From CAADGY01 sp035714225 (GTDB lineage: Bacteria; Acidobacteriota; Terriglobia; Bryobacterales; Bryobacteraceae), in assembly GCA_035714225.1 (NCBI GenBank), contig DASTMK010000371.1, forward strand, positions 1-8,641: a stretch of DNA of 8,641 nucleotides. The letters are read 5' to 3'. A program made the translations under genes and the position numbers. This document shows, piece after piece, positions 1 through 6,578 of this stretch (positions within the stretch are counted from its first letter, which is position 1; every line of letters begins with the position of its first letter). Below the pieces are notes generated by a model. That model was not told the origin of the DNA, searched no databases, and saw nothing but the letters and a program-made list of their open reading frames with translations.

Positions 1-581
1 ACGTCATCGATGGCGACAGCCACATCCGGGCGAAACGGATTAGGTCTCTGAAAACCGTCCTGGAAATAAAGGAAGAGCGGGTTCTTCCGTAAAGGCGGTG
101 TATCGGGACAGACGTTCGGCACCACTACCATGTAAGCGGCATCCTGTACCAGCACGCCCGTATAACGGTGGTCGGGGTGATAATCGTTTGGCCGCGGGGC
201 CATGACAACGTCGGCGTTCCACTGGCGGATTTTCCGGATCACCTGGTGGCGGACGGCAAGAGTGGGAAGTAATTCTCCGTCATGATTGTCGAGCGTCTCG
301 TACTCGATTCCAATCCGGCGGCCGGCTTCGCGCGCCTCTTCGCGCCGTTTTTTGGCCAGGGCCCCGCCTCCCTCGGACTGATGCCCGGCATCGCCGTTCG
401 TAACCGACACGAACTTGACGTGATGGCCGAGCTTTGCGTATTTGGCGGCGGTTCCGCCCGCCCGGCTATCACAGTCGTCCGGGTGCGCACCAAAAGCTAT
501 GATGCGCAGCTTTCCGTCGGCTTGGGCCAGCAGCGGCACGGCGGCGGACAAAAGAAGGAGAAATCGACAAATTCTATACAT
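1..581 (-). CDS. PIG-L/LmbE-family deacetylase, exported, C-terminus beyond left edge
   Basis: This frame is open from an ATG at 581 to the window edge (193 full codons) and lacks its stop. The first 21 residues (basic MYRICR, then a Leu/Ala-rich core ending LLAQA) look like a signal peptide, so the enzyme probably acts outside the cytoplasm. The mature part opens with the family's first metal motif, AFGAHPDDCD, with HPDD at residues 33-36, and has the second, YHPDH, at 134-138. By analogy with MshB the zinc ligands would be His33, Asp36 and His138. Family members are zinc enzymes that remove acetyl groups from N-acetylglucosamine-type sugars; the substrate here cannot be read. A weak AGGGA lies about 9 bases before the ATG. 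It follows the Tat-exported gene by 66 bases on the same strand, so the two may be co-transcribed. The family call is firm; the substrate is unknown. Confidence 0.92.
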   Translation of the reverse strand, partial: MYRICRFLLLLSAAVPLLAQADGKLRIIAFGAHPDDCDSRAGGTAAKYAKLGHHVKFVSVTNGDAGHQSEGGGALAKKRREEAREAGRRIGIEYETLDNHDGELLPTLAVRHQVIRKIRQWNADVVMAPRPNDYHPDHRYTGVLVQDAAYMVVVPNVCPDTPPLRKNPLFLYFQDGFQRPNPFRPDVAVAIDD

Positions 582-605
582 AAACAGAAATCCCTATCAG
601 AAAAC

Positions 606-611
606 ATCATA
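606..611 (-). promoter_or_regulatory. possible -10 element (TATGAT) before the PIG-L gene
   Basis: Read on the minus strand, TATGAT lies 24 bases upstream of the ATG at 581, in the 66-base gap between the two minus-strand genes, and differs from the sigma-70 -10 consensus at one base. The hexamer 17 bases further upstream (GCGCAA) is a poor -35. It could give the deacetylase gene its own promoter, but it is AT-rich sequence of a kind that also arises by chance. Confidence 0.22.
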
Positions 612-647
612 TACGCAGTTGCCGCCGGTTGCGCGAGGAAGGTGAGC

Positions 648-1619
648 CTATGCTTTCAGTAACTCGCGCACGAACTGCGCCGTCTGGCCGATCTGATCGT
701 TGAAACGCTGATACATGCCGATGATCAGAGCATCGCCCGGTTTGATGCCATCGAGCGCGGCGGCGATACGGCTCTTAACCTGAGCCGGCGAACTTACAGT
801 CCGGCCTGCGGCCAGCACTTTGTAAGCCAGGCATGGTCTTTTCGTTTTTCTTATGACCGACATCATTTTGGGCGGATCGGAAGCCAGATAAACCTCTCCA
901 TATGGCACCTCGCCCAGAATTTTGGCGAACTCGGACTGCGGCCGCACGATGTTATAGAGCGCGGTCATGTAATAGTCGAGATCCCAGCCTTTCTCCTCTA
1001 TATACTCAATTACTTTTGGCTCGTGACACGAAATGGCTGCCATCGCGCCCGTGTCGCGAATGCGGCTCAAATAGTCCTTGGCGAGATCGAACTTGCCGGA
1101 TTCCCACAACTGTTTGGTGCTGCCGCCATGTTGCGCGATGCCAATCGGATTCAGCTTCATCGCGCGTTTCAGCATCTCCGACTGCTGGTTGAACGTGGGA
1201 CGGGAGAGCAGCAGCAGTTGCAGTGTGCCGCCCTGTTGTTTGTATTCGAGCCAGTCCTTCTCCAGACGCTCGCTCCAGCTTGCCTGCCACGTGGTCAGAC
1301 CGGCTTTCTCCAACTGTTTGAGGAAGGAGATGACGCGCGGCGTGTTGTGATACTCCACCATGTGCGCATTGAACAGGTAGTTGAAATGGGAGTGGCCGTA
1401 AATCGGGTTTGCGCCGGCAATCAACCGCGTGATTCGATGGCGGCCGAACAGGACCGACGGCAGTACCGGCCCTCCTTGTGCGTCCGGCACGCGGTCGGCT
1501 GGGGCATCGGTCCCCGCCGCGGCATCGGCGGCTGCCAATAACGCGGCCAGAGTTCCTGCTCCTTTGATCAGATCGCGGCGATCCATGCTAGGGTCATCGA
1601 TCGGCTCAAGTATTGGCAT
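648..1619 (-). CDS. Tat-exported protein with aldo/keto-reductase-like barrel, function unknown
   Basis: This is a 323-residue protein. Residues 12-20 read MDRRDLIKG, a twin-arginine signal (Arg14-Arg15), followed by an Ala/Leu-rich stretch to about residue 35, so it should be exported folded by Tat. From about residue 54 the sequence alternates short hydrophobic strands (ITRLIAGANP, LQLLLLSR, GIAQHGG, MAAISCHEP, CLAYKVLAAGR, ALIIGMY) with helices, as in a TIM barrel. The first strand and the C-terminal Gly-Met-Tyr...Asp-Gln segment recall aldo/keto-reductase relatives. I could not place the usual Asp-Tyr-Lys-His catalytic tetrad, so reductase activity is not claimed. Two starts are possible. 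ATG 1619 has a good AAGGAG four bases upstream, while ATG 1586 (residue 12) would begin exactly at the Tat motif but has no clear ribosome site; I prefer 1619. The secreted deacetylase gene lies downstream on the same strand, so an extracytoplasmic carbohydrate role is possible but unproven. Confidence 0.8.
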   Translation of the reverse strand: MPILEPIDDPSMDRRDLIKGAGTLAALLAAADAAAGTDAPADRVPDAQGGPVLPSVLFGRHRITRLIAGANPIYGHSHFNYLFNAHMVEYHNTPRVISFLKQLEKAGLTTWQASWSERLEKDWLEYKQQGGTLQLLLLSRPTFNQQSEMLKRAMKLNPIGIAQHGGSTKQLWESGKFDLAKDYLSRIRDTGAMAAISCHEPKVIEYIEEKGWDLDYYMTALYNIVRPQSEFAKILGEVPYGEVYLASDPPKMMSVIRKTKRPCLAYKVLAAGRTVSSPAQVKSRIAAALDGIKPGDALIIGMYQRFNDQIGQTAQFVRELLKA

Positions 1620-1623
1620 ACTG

Positions 1624-1629
1624 CTCCTT
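1624..1629 (-). promoter_or_regulatory. ribosome binding site deciding the start of the Tat-exported gene
   Basis: On the minus strand this reads AAGGAG, four bases before the ATG at 1619. It is a better Shine-Dalgarno match than anything ahead of the alternative ATG at 1586 (ccctagc), which is why the longer product is preferred. The spacing is slightly short. Confidence 0.55.
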
Positions 1630-1706
1630 GTGAAGGAAATGATAGCTCACTCCGCCGGTGCGAATGCCTGTTGTTTTGTCACCGCCGCAGGGTAGAGCCT
1701 GATATC

Positions 1707-1710
1707 GGAG
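1707..1710 (+). promoter_or_regulatory. ribosome binding site for the GTG start of the KduD-type gene
   Basis: GGAG stands seven bases ahead of the GTG at 1718. An in-frame TGA at 1700-1702 excludes any longer product, and the next in-frame ATG lies well inside the catalytic domain, so the GTG start is secure. Confidence 0.7.
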
Positions 1711-1717
1711 AACAACT

Positions 1718-2488
1718 GTGCACGTTCTGGAACGATTTAAGCTGGACGGCAAAACCGCGCTCGTCACGGGTTGCCGTCGTGGAATAGGAAAAGCCATCGC
1801 GGTGGCGCTGGCGGAAGCAGGCGCTGACATCGCCGGTGTCAGCGCATCGCTTGAAACGGCGGGAAGTGCCGTGGAGCGCGAAGTAGAAAAAGCAGGACGG
1901 CGGTTTCGCGGCTATGCCTGCGACTTCGCAAATCGGGACGCTGTTTACAAGTTCATCGAGCGCGTTAAAAGCGAGGTTCCCCCAATCGATATTCTCGTGA
2001 ATAACGCCGGCACCATCCTGCGCTCACCGGCGGCCGAACATCCTGACGAGGATTGGGACCGGGTGATCGAAATCAATCTCAACGCGCAATTCATTCTGAG
2101 CCGGGAATTCGGAGGGGACATGGTGGCGCGCGGCTCGGGGAAGATCATTTTTATCGCATCGGTATTGAGCTTTCAGGGCGGTATTTACGTGCCGGGTTAC
2201 GCGGCCAGTAAAGGCGCCATCGCATCGCTGATGAAAGCGCTGGCGAACGAATGGGCGGGGCGCGGCGTCCAGGTCAATGGCATTGCGCCGGGCTACATAC
2301 GAACGGATAACAACGAAGCGCTTCGTACCGATGCGGCCCGTAACGCGGCCATTCTGGCGCGAATTCCAGCGGGGCGTTGGGGGGAAGCGGAGGATTTGCA
2401 GGGCGCCGCGGTTTACCTTGCGTCGTCCGCTTCCAACTATGCGAATGGAACCATCCTGCTTGTTGACGGCGGCTGGATGGGACGTTAA
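1718..2488 (+). CDS. kduD: KduD-type short-chain dehydrogenase (2-dehydro-3-deoxy-D-gluconate 5-dehydrogenase)
   Basis: This 256-residue classical short-chain dehydrogenase has the cofactor motif TGCRRGIG at 17-24, NNAG at 95-98 and catalytic residues Asn120, Ser148, Tyr161 and Lys165. Several blocks match what I recall of E. coli KduD: SFQGGI.VP.Y.ASK, NEWA, IAPGY..T.N, RIPAGRWG, LASSAS.Y.NG and the C-terminal VDGGW..R. KduD is a cytoplasmic NAD(H)-dependent enzyme that interconverts 2,5-diketo-3-deoxygluconate and 2-keto-3-deoxygluconate in breakdown of pectin and other uronate polymers. The reaction is inferred from similarity; related gluconate 5-dehydrogenases and other sugar-acid dehydrogenases are the alternatives. 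The usual partner genes (kduI, kdgK, kdgA) are not in the window, so it stands alone here. It starts with GTG after GGAG and ends 15 bases from the stop of the convergent UPF0182 gene, with no clear terminator between them. Confidence 0.85.
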   Translation: MHVLERFKLDGKTALVTGCRRGIGKAIAVALAEAGADIAGVSASLETAGSAVEREVEKAGRRFRGYACDFANRDAVYKFIERVKSEVPPIDILVNNAGTILRSPAAEHPDEDWDRVIEINLNAQFILSREFGGDMVARGSGKIIFIASVLSFQGGIYVPGYAASKGAIASLMKALANEWAGRGVQVNGIAPGYIRTDNNEALRTDAARNAAILARIPAGRWGEAEDLQGAAVYLASSASNYANGTILLVDGGWMGR

Positions 2489-2492
2489 ACGG

Positions 2493-2518
2493 CGGCTCCC
2501 GGCTTACCGGCTCCCGGC
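2493..2518. repeat. short direct repeat CGGCTCCCGGC at the convergent gene junction
   Basis: Two perfect 11-base copies, CGGCTCCCGGC at 2493-2503 and 2508-2518, are separated by TTAC. The spacer and the first bases of copy two hold the stop codon region of the UPF0182 gene (TAA on the minus strand, 2504-2506). The unit lies 15 bases or less beyond the KduD-type stop. It can form small CCGG-based pairings but has no T-tract, so it is not a standard intrinsic terminator. Confidence 0.6.
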
Positions 2519-5314
2519 AACGGACTGAATCGCTTCGAGCTCTTTCCCCGCTTCGGCCCAGCGGCCCTGGGCGGCGAAGTCGCGGTAGCGTCGCAGATGG
2601 TCGCGAATGGTTTCGATGCGTTTATCCGTTGGGGGCGGCGCGGTTGCCGGTTGTGCCGCCGGTGCGGAGGCAGAGGGCGCCATCGCGGACGGCGGTGGGA
2701 TCTCACTGGAAACCGGAATCGTCCCCACTTCTCCGGCCTCCGTTCCCGTGAGCGCGGCGACCGCCTGCTCGTAATTGTCCGCATAGATGAGACGGTTGCC
2801 CATAGCCATCACGATTTTCCGGAGCTGCGGCATGCGCGCTTCGGACGCCTGGATGTAGATCGGCTCCACATACAGGAAACTATCCTCCAACGGCAACACC
2901 AGTATGTGCCCGCGCAACACCTGCGAGCCCTGCTGACTCCACAGCGCCAGGTCCTTGGCAATGAACTGGTCCTGGTTGATTCGTGCCTCGATCTGCATCG
3001 GGCCGAAAATCAGCTCCTGTTTGGATAGCTGCAGGAACACGAGTTCCCCCAGGTTTTCACCGTCGCACCGCGCCATCATCAGGCCAATCAGGTTGTCCTT
3101 GTTGCGGGGCGTGAACGGGATGACGAGCAGAAACTCGGGCACGTTGGAGCCCGGCATGGTCGCCACCACATATGTCGGGTTCACGGCTTCGGCGCGCCCG
3201 CCTTGACCGGATATGTTCTTGCCGAGATCCCACAAGTCTTCCTTGTTATAAAAGGACTCCGGATCCCGCATGTGGAAGGTGCGGTAAATCTCCGCCTGCG
3301 CGCGGAAGATCACTTCCGGATACCGCGCATGTCGGCGCATGTCGGCGGGCATCTCCGCGGCTGGCTTGAAGAGGGCGGGGAACAGCTTCGCGTACGACTG
3401 AATAATGGGGTCGGCGGAATCGAAGATGAAGAGATCGATGCTTCCGTCGTAGGCATCTATCGTCGCCTTCACGGAATTCCGCATGTAGTTGAATTCGCCC
3501 ACACCCTGCATTTGTATGCTGCGCGAATAGGGATGCGCTCTCGACGTGGTGAACCCGTCAATCATCCAAACCAGGCGCCCCTCGTCGGTGAGCACAAGGT
3601 ACGGATCGGGATCCCAGTTGATGAACCCCGCCAGTGACCGTAAGCGCCCGCTGATATTCCGGCGGATCATCATCCGGCTTTCCGGCGTCAGATATTGCGT
3701 CAGCACGATGTTCCAATCGCCGAACGTCACGGCGGCGGCGATGCGCATGGGCCAGGACGAAACCGGAAAACCGCCCTTTCCTTCGTAGCGCGAGTGCACG
3801 TTCTCCGAGCCGGAAGGATAGTTGAACTCGGGTTGGGCCGTTCGCACAAATACCGGTTCATGCACAACCTCACCGTAATAGATCTCCGGCCGGGTCAGGC
3901 GCAATGAGTCCGTTTCCACCACGGGAGGAGCGTCGCGGACGAACAGGACCGGAAGTCCTTCGGGGGTGATGCGGTTCGCCTCGGCCATCACCAGGCCGTA
4001 GCCGTGTGTATAGATAAAGCGCTGGTTCACCCAACTCGCCTGTGCTCCCGCCAACTGCCTGATGTCAAACTCACGCGGCGACAGTAGAACCTGGTTGATT
4101 TTGCCCGATATCTGATAGCGGTCCACGTCGGAGTCCGCGAAGGCGTAGTAGGGGCGCAGTGCCTGTATCTGCGTGACCGTATCGTGGAAGGCCCGCCAGT
4201 CCCAGAGGCGGACGTTTTCCAGCAATGCCTGGTGCTTCGTCCGGTCCACCTTCGTGTCCAGCTTTGCGGGAAAATCGATCTCCTTCGCGTTGCGGTCGAG
4301 GCGGAACGCCGAACGGGTAGCTTGAATGTGCCGTTCGATGTAGGGCCGCTGAATCGAAATTTCATTGGGCCGGACATAGACGGCATTCGCGATAACCGGC
4401 ACCAGTGCACGGACCGGGAGAACCAGCAGCATCGCCGCCGCGAGTTTGGGACGGCGCATCCACACAAGAGCCGCCGCGGCGACAGCGCCAAGAATGGTCA
4501 GCCATTGAAGCGGAAGACTGACGTACTCGTTCACCCAGTCGACACCCACCATGAAGGCATGCTCGTTGAGCAGCATCGTGTAGCGATCCAGGTAGAATTT
4601 CACCGCCAGTCCGATAAGAAACACCACCGCCAGTCCCCGCAGAAAACGGGATTCAATGGCTCCGCTCAGTCCAAGATCCTGGAGCTCGATAACGCCCTTG
4701 TCCTGCCAGCGTGGCATCTGTTCGCGCAACTGCCATCCGCGAGCCGTAAGCCAGTACACGAGGGCGGCGACCACCGACAGTCCCAGCACAAATCGCAACA
4801 GGAGGGAGTAAAACGGGACCTGGAAAAAATAGAAAACAAGCGAATGTCCGAAAACGGGGTCGTGCCAGGCGTTTTCCTGGACGTCCAACCGCGAGCCTCC
4901 GAAGAAACGCACCACTGTCCAGGTATCGGTCACCACGGCGGCGAAGAAGAAGCCCAGCACGAGCGCCCCCAGGATGGAGAGCTTCGCATAAAGGGGGTAG
5001 TATCGCAGGCTTGTTCCGGCGAACCTCAGGGCCATGCTATGTGCGGTCCAAAGCACGATGGCGGCGATGAGTGTAGCCAGCACGAGCGGTGCGATGCTGT
5101 AGCCCAGCATGGTGAACCAGGTGGAAGTCTGGCCCAGTTCGTGCCACCACCGGTATTCAATCAGATAAGAAAGAATGGACCGGCCGAGTACGAAAGTCAG
5201 AACTACGAGCGCGAGCAGAACGATTAGAGCCGTGTTGCGGCCGCGCGGAGTGCCTTCAATCGAGTGGTAGTTGGCCAAGCCCCATTCTATGCAATATCGC
5301 GGCGCCAGGCGCAA
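2504..5314 (-). CDS. UPF0182 (COG1615) family integral membrane protein
   Basis: This 936-residue protein has the UPF0182 layout. About seven hydrophobic membrane segments (roughly residues 28-49, 66-90, 110-130, 155-190, 222-242, 266-286 and 290-312) are followed by a large soluble region that I expect on the outer face. After TM1 comes the recognisable Tyr-Arg-Trp-Trp-His-Glu-Leu-Gly segment; later family blocks include YTHGYGLVMAEAN and INWDPDPYLVL. A Pro/Ala-rich linker (about 872-895) leads to a charged helical tail, as in many relatives. The biochemical role is unestablished. No ATG or GTG occurs in frame before TM1, so translation must start at TTG 5314 (overlapping the pyrC end by 28 bases) or TTG 5278 (8 bases after the pyrC stop, preceded by GGGG). 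Both ribosome sites are weak; the longer form is listed. It appears to be the last gene of the pyr transcript and relies on coupling to pyrC or on readthrough. Confidence 0.93.
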   Translation of the reverse strand: MRLAPRYCIEWGLANYHSIEGTPRGRNTALIVLLALVVLTFVLGRSILSYLIEYRWWHELGQTSTWFTMLGYSIAPLVLATLIAAIVLWTAHSMALRFAGTSLRYYPLYAKLSILGALVLGFFFAAVVTDTWTVVRFFGGSRLDVQENAWHDPVFGHSLVFYFFQVPFYSLLLRFVLGLSVVAALVYWLTARGWQLREQMPRWQDKGVIELQDLGLSGAIESRFLRGLAVVFLIGLAVKFYLDRYTMLLNEHAFMVGVDWVNEYVSLPLQWLTILGAVAAAALVWMRRPKLAAAMLLVLPVRALVPVIANAVYVRPNEISIQRPYIERHIQATRSAFRLDRNAKEIDFPAKLDTKVDRTKHQALLENVRLWDWRAFHDTVTQIQALRPYYAFADSDVDRYQISGKINQVLLSPREFDIRQLAGAQASWVNQRFIYTHGYGLVMAEANRITPEGLPVLFVRDAPPVVETDSLRLTRPEIYYGEVVHEPVFVRTAQPEFNYPSGSENVHSRYEGKGGFPVSSWPMRIAAAVTFGDWNIVLTQYLTPESRMMIRRNISGRLRSLAGFINWDPDPYLVLTDEGRLVWMIDGFTTSRAHPYSRSIQMQGVGEFNYMRNSVKATIDAYDGSIDLFIFDSADPIIQSYAKLFPALFKPAAEMPADMRRHARYPEVIFRAQAEIYRTFHMRDPESFYNKEDLWDLGKNISGQGGRAEAVNPTYVVATMPGSNVPEFLLVIPFTPRNKDNLIGLMMARCDGENLGELVFLQLSKQELIFGPMQIEARINQDQFIAKDLALWSQQGSQVLRGHILVLPLEDSFLYVEPIYIQASEARMPQLRKIVMAMGNRLIYADNYEQAVAALTGTEAGEVGTIPVSSEIPPPSAMAPSASAPAAQPATAPPPTDKRIETIRDHLRRYRDFAAQGRWAEAGKELEAIQSVAGSR
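3327..3346. repeat. 10-base perfect tandem duplication inside the UPF0182 gene
   Basis: GCATGTCGGC occurs twice head to tail, within codons for the segment PADMRRHARYP on the minus strand. Because ten is not a multiple of three the two copies are read in different frames. The reading frame continues normally on both sides into family-like sequence, so this is not an obvious frameshift. It may be chance in a GC-rich gene. Confidence 0.5.
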
Positions 5315-6576
5315 TTTCCGTTCACCACCGTCATTACCGCGCCGCCGCGGAACGTGTGGCCGTCAAACGGAGTATTGCGGCTTTTTGAACAGGACTGATT
5401 GGCGTCGAATGTCCAGGTGAGCTCCGGATCGATGATCGTTACATCGGCGAACGAGCCGGGCGCAAGCGTCCCCCTGCCTTTCAGACCGACGATGGAAGCG
5501 GGCTTCACTGTGAACATTTCGATCATCTTCGAGATGCCGATCTTTCCGGTGTGGACCAGGTGCTCCAGCACCACGCCAATCGCTGTTTCGAGGCCTGTGA
5601 TGCCGAACGGGCACTTCTCGAATTCCTGCATCTTTTCGCTTCCTGCATGAGGGGCGTGGTCGGTCGCGATCACGTCCACAGTGCCTGACACGATTCCCTC
5701 TACCACCGCCGACACATCGCAGGCCGATCGCAACGGCGGCTTCATTTTATAGTTGCTGTCGTAGGGAATCATGTCCGAATCGCTTAACGCGATGTGATGG
5801 GGCGTTGCCTCGCAGGTGACTTTCAATCCCCGCGATTTGGCGGCGGCGACCATGCGCACGGAGTTCCGGGCTGAAATGTGGGCGACGTGAAAGCGGGCTC
5901 CGGTCAGCTCCGCCAGCAGAATATCGCGCGCGACAATGACTTCCTCCGAACACGCGGGAATCCCGCCCAGGCCGAGGCGCACGGATTGAAAGCCCTCGTG
6001 CATATCGCCGCCGGCGCTCAGGTTCAGATCTTCGCAATGATCGATGACGGGCAGCGAAAACTCGCGCGCGAACTCCATGGCGCGCCGCATCACGCGGGCA
6101 TTCATCACCGGACGCCCATCGTCGGAAATGGCGACGATACCGGCCTCTTTCATTGAGCCGATGGCGGCCAGTTCTTTGCCCGCGCTGCCTTTGGTAATAG
6201 CTCCGATGGGGAACACGTTCACGACGGCATACCGGCGCGCGCGCTCCACAATGTACCGCGTGACGGTTGCATCGTCGTTGATCGGGGCGGTGTTGGGCAT
6301 CGCACAGACAGACGTGAAGCCACCGGCGGCGGCGGCGCGAGAACCTGTCTCGATCGTCTCGGCATGCTCGAAACCGGGTTCACGCAGGTGAACGTGCATG
6401 TCGATGAAACCAGGCGCCACGATCAACCCCGCCGCGTCGATGACTTCGGCTCCCGCCGCATCGGTATTTTCATCGATCCCCACGATCTTGTCCCCTTCGA
6501 TCAGCACGTCGGCGACTCTGTCGAGCGAAGAAGCGGGATCCATCACGCGGCCGTTCTTTATCAAAAGCCTTGCCAT
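5287..6576 (-). CDS. pyrC: dihydroorotase, class I
   Basis: PyrC reversibly cyclises N-carbamoyl-L-aspartate to dihydroorotate, the third step of de novo pyrimidine synthesis, in the cytoplasm. The 429 residues are the usual length of the class I enzyme. All metal and catalytic sites are present: DMHVHLREPG (His61, His63), SDDG with the Asp at 152/153 that bridges the metals in the Aquifex enzyme, DHCED (His180), AHISA (His233), TPHH at 258-261 and TDHAPH with Asp306. It is therefore not one of the inactive PyrC-like partners that accompany some PyrB proteins. The start is ATG 6576, two bases after the pyrB stop (TGA-TT-ATG), with GGGGA inside the pyrB end as a probable ribosome site, so translation is probably coupled. 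The TAG stop at 5287 lies inside or just before the UPF0182 start. Confidence 0.97.
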   Translation of the reverse strand: MARLLIKNGRVMDPASSLDRVADVLIEGDKIVGIDENTDAAGAEVIDAAGLIVAPGFIDMHVHLREPGFEHAETIETGSRAAAAGGFTSVCAMPNTAPINDDATVTRYIVERARRYAVVNVFPIGAITKGSAGKELAAIGSMKEAGIVAISDDGRPVMNARVMRRAMEFAREFSLPVIDHCEDLNLSAGGDMHEGFQSVRLGLGGIPACSEEVIVARDILLAELTGARFHVAHISARNSVRMVAAAKSRGLKVTCEATPHHIALSDSDMIPYDSNYKMKPPLRSACDVSAVVEGIVSGTVDVIATDHAPHAGSEKMQEFEKCPFGITGLETAIGVVLEHLVHTGKIGISKMIEMFTVKPASIVGLKGRGTLAPGSFADVTIIDPELTWTFDANQSCSKSRNTPFDGHTFRGGAVMTVVNGNCAWRRDIA

Positions 6577-6578
6577 AA

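Larger units (their letters stand above)
1620..1717. promoter_or_regulatory. divergent intergenic region
   Basis: These 98 bases separate two divergent genes, so promoters for both should lie here or just inside the coding starts. On the plus strand TTGTTT (1671-1676) is a fair -35, with only a poor -10 (TAGAGC, 1693-1698) at 16 bases. On the minus strand TATCAT is a plausible -10 close to the Tat gene, without a clear -35. I see no convincing operator palindrome. Confidence 0.35.

Noticed and set aside
239..662. 84-codon minus-strand and 126-codon plus-strand open frames at the left end
   Set aside because: Both overlap the PIG-L frame, which carries HPDD and HPDH motifs and a signal peptide. 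These are out-of-frame shadows.
1023..1541. 172-codon open frame on the plus strand opposite the Tat-exported gene
   Set aside because: It is antisense to a gene with a clear export signal and regular strand-helix pattern; the product has no recognisable motif.
4184..5227. 347-codon open frame on the plus strand opposite the UPF0182 gene
   Set aside because: Its translation is rich in His, Gln, Arg and Glu with no recognisable domain, whereas the minus frame encodes a clear membrane protein family. It is the expected antisense shadow of a GC-rich gene.
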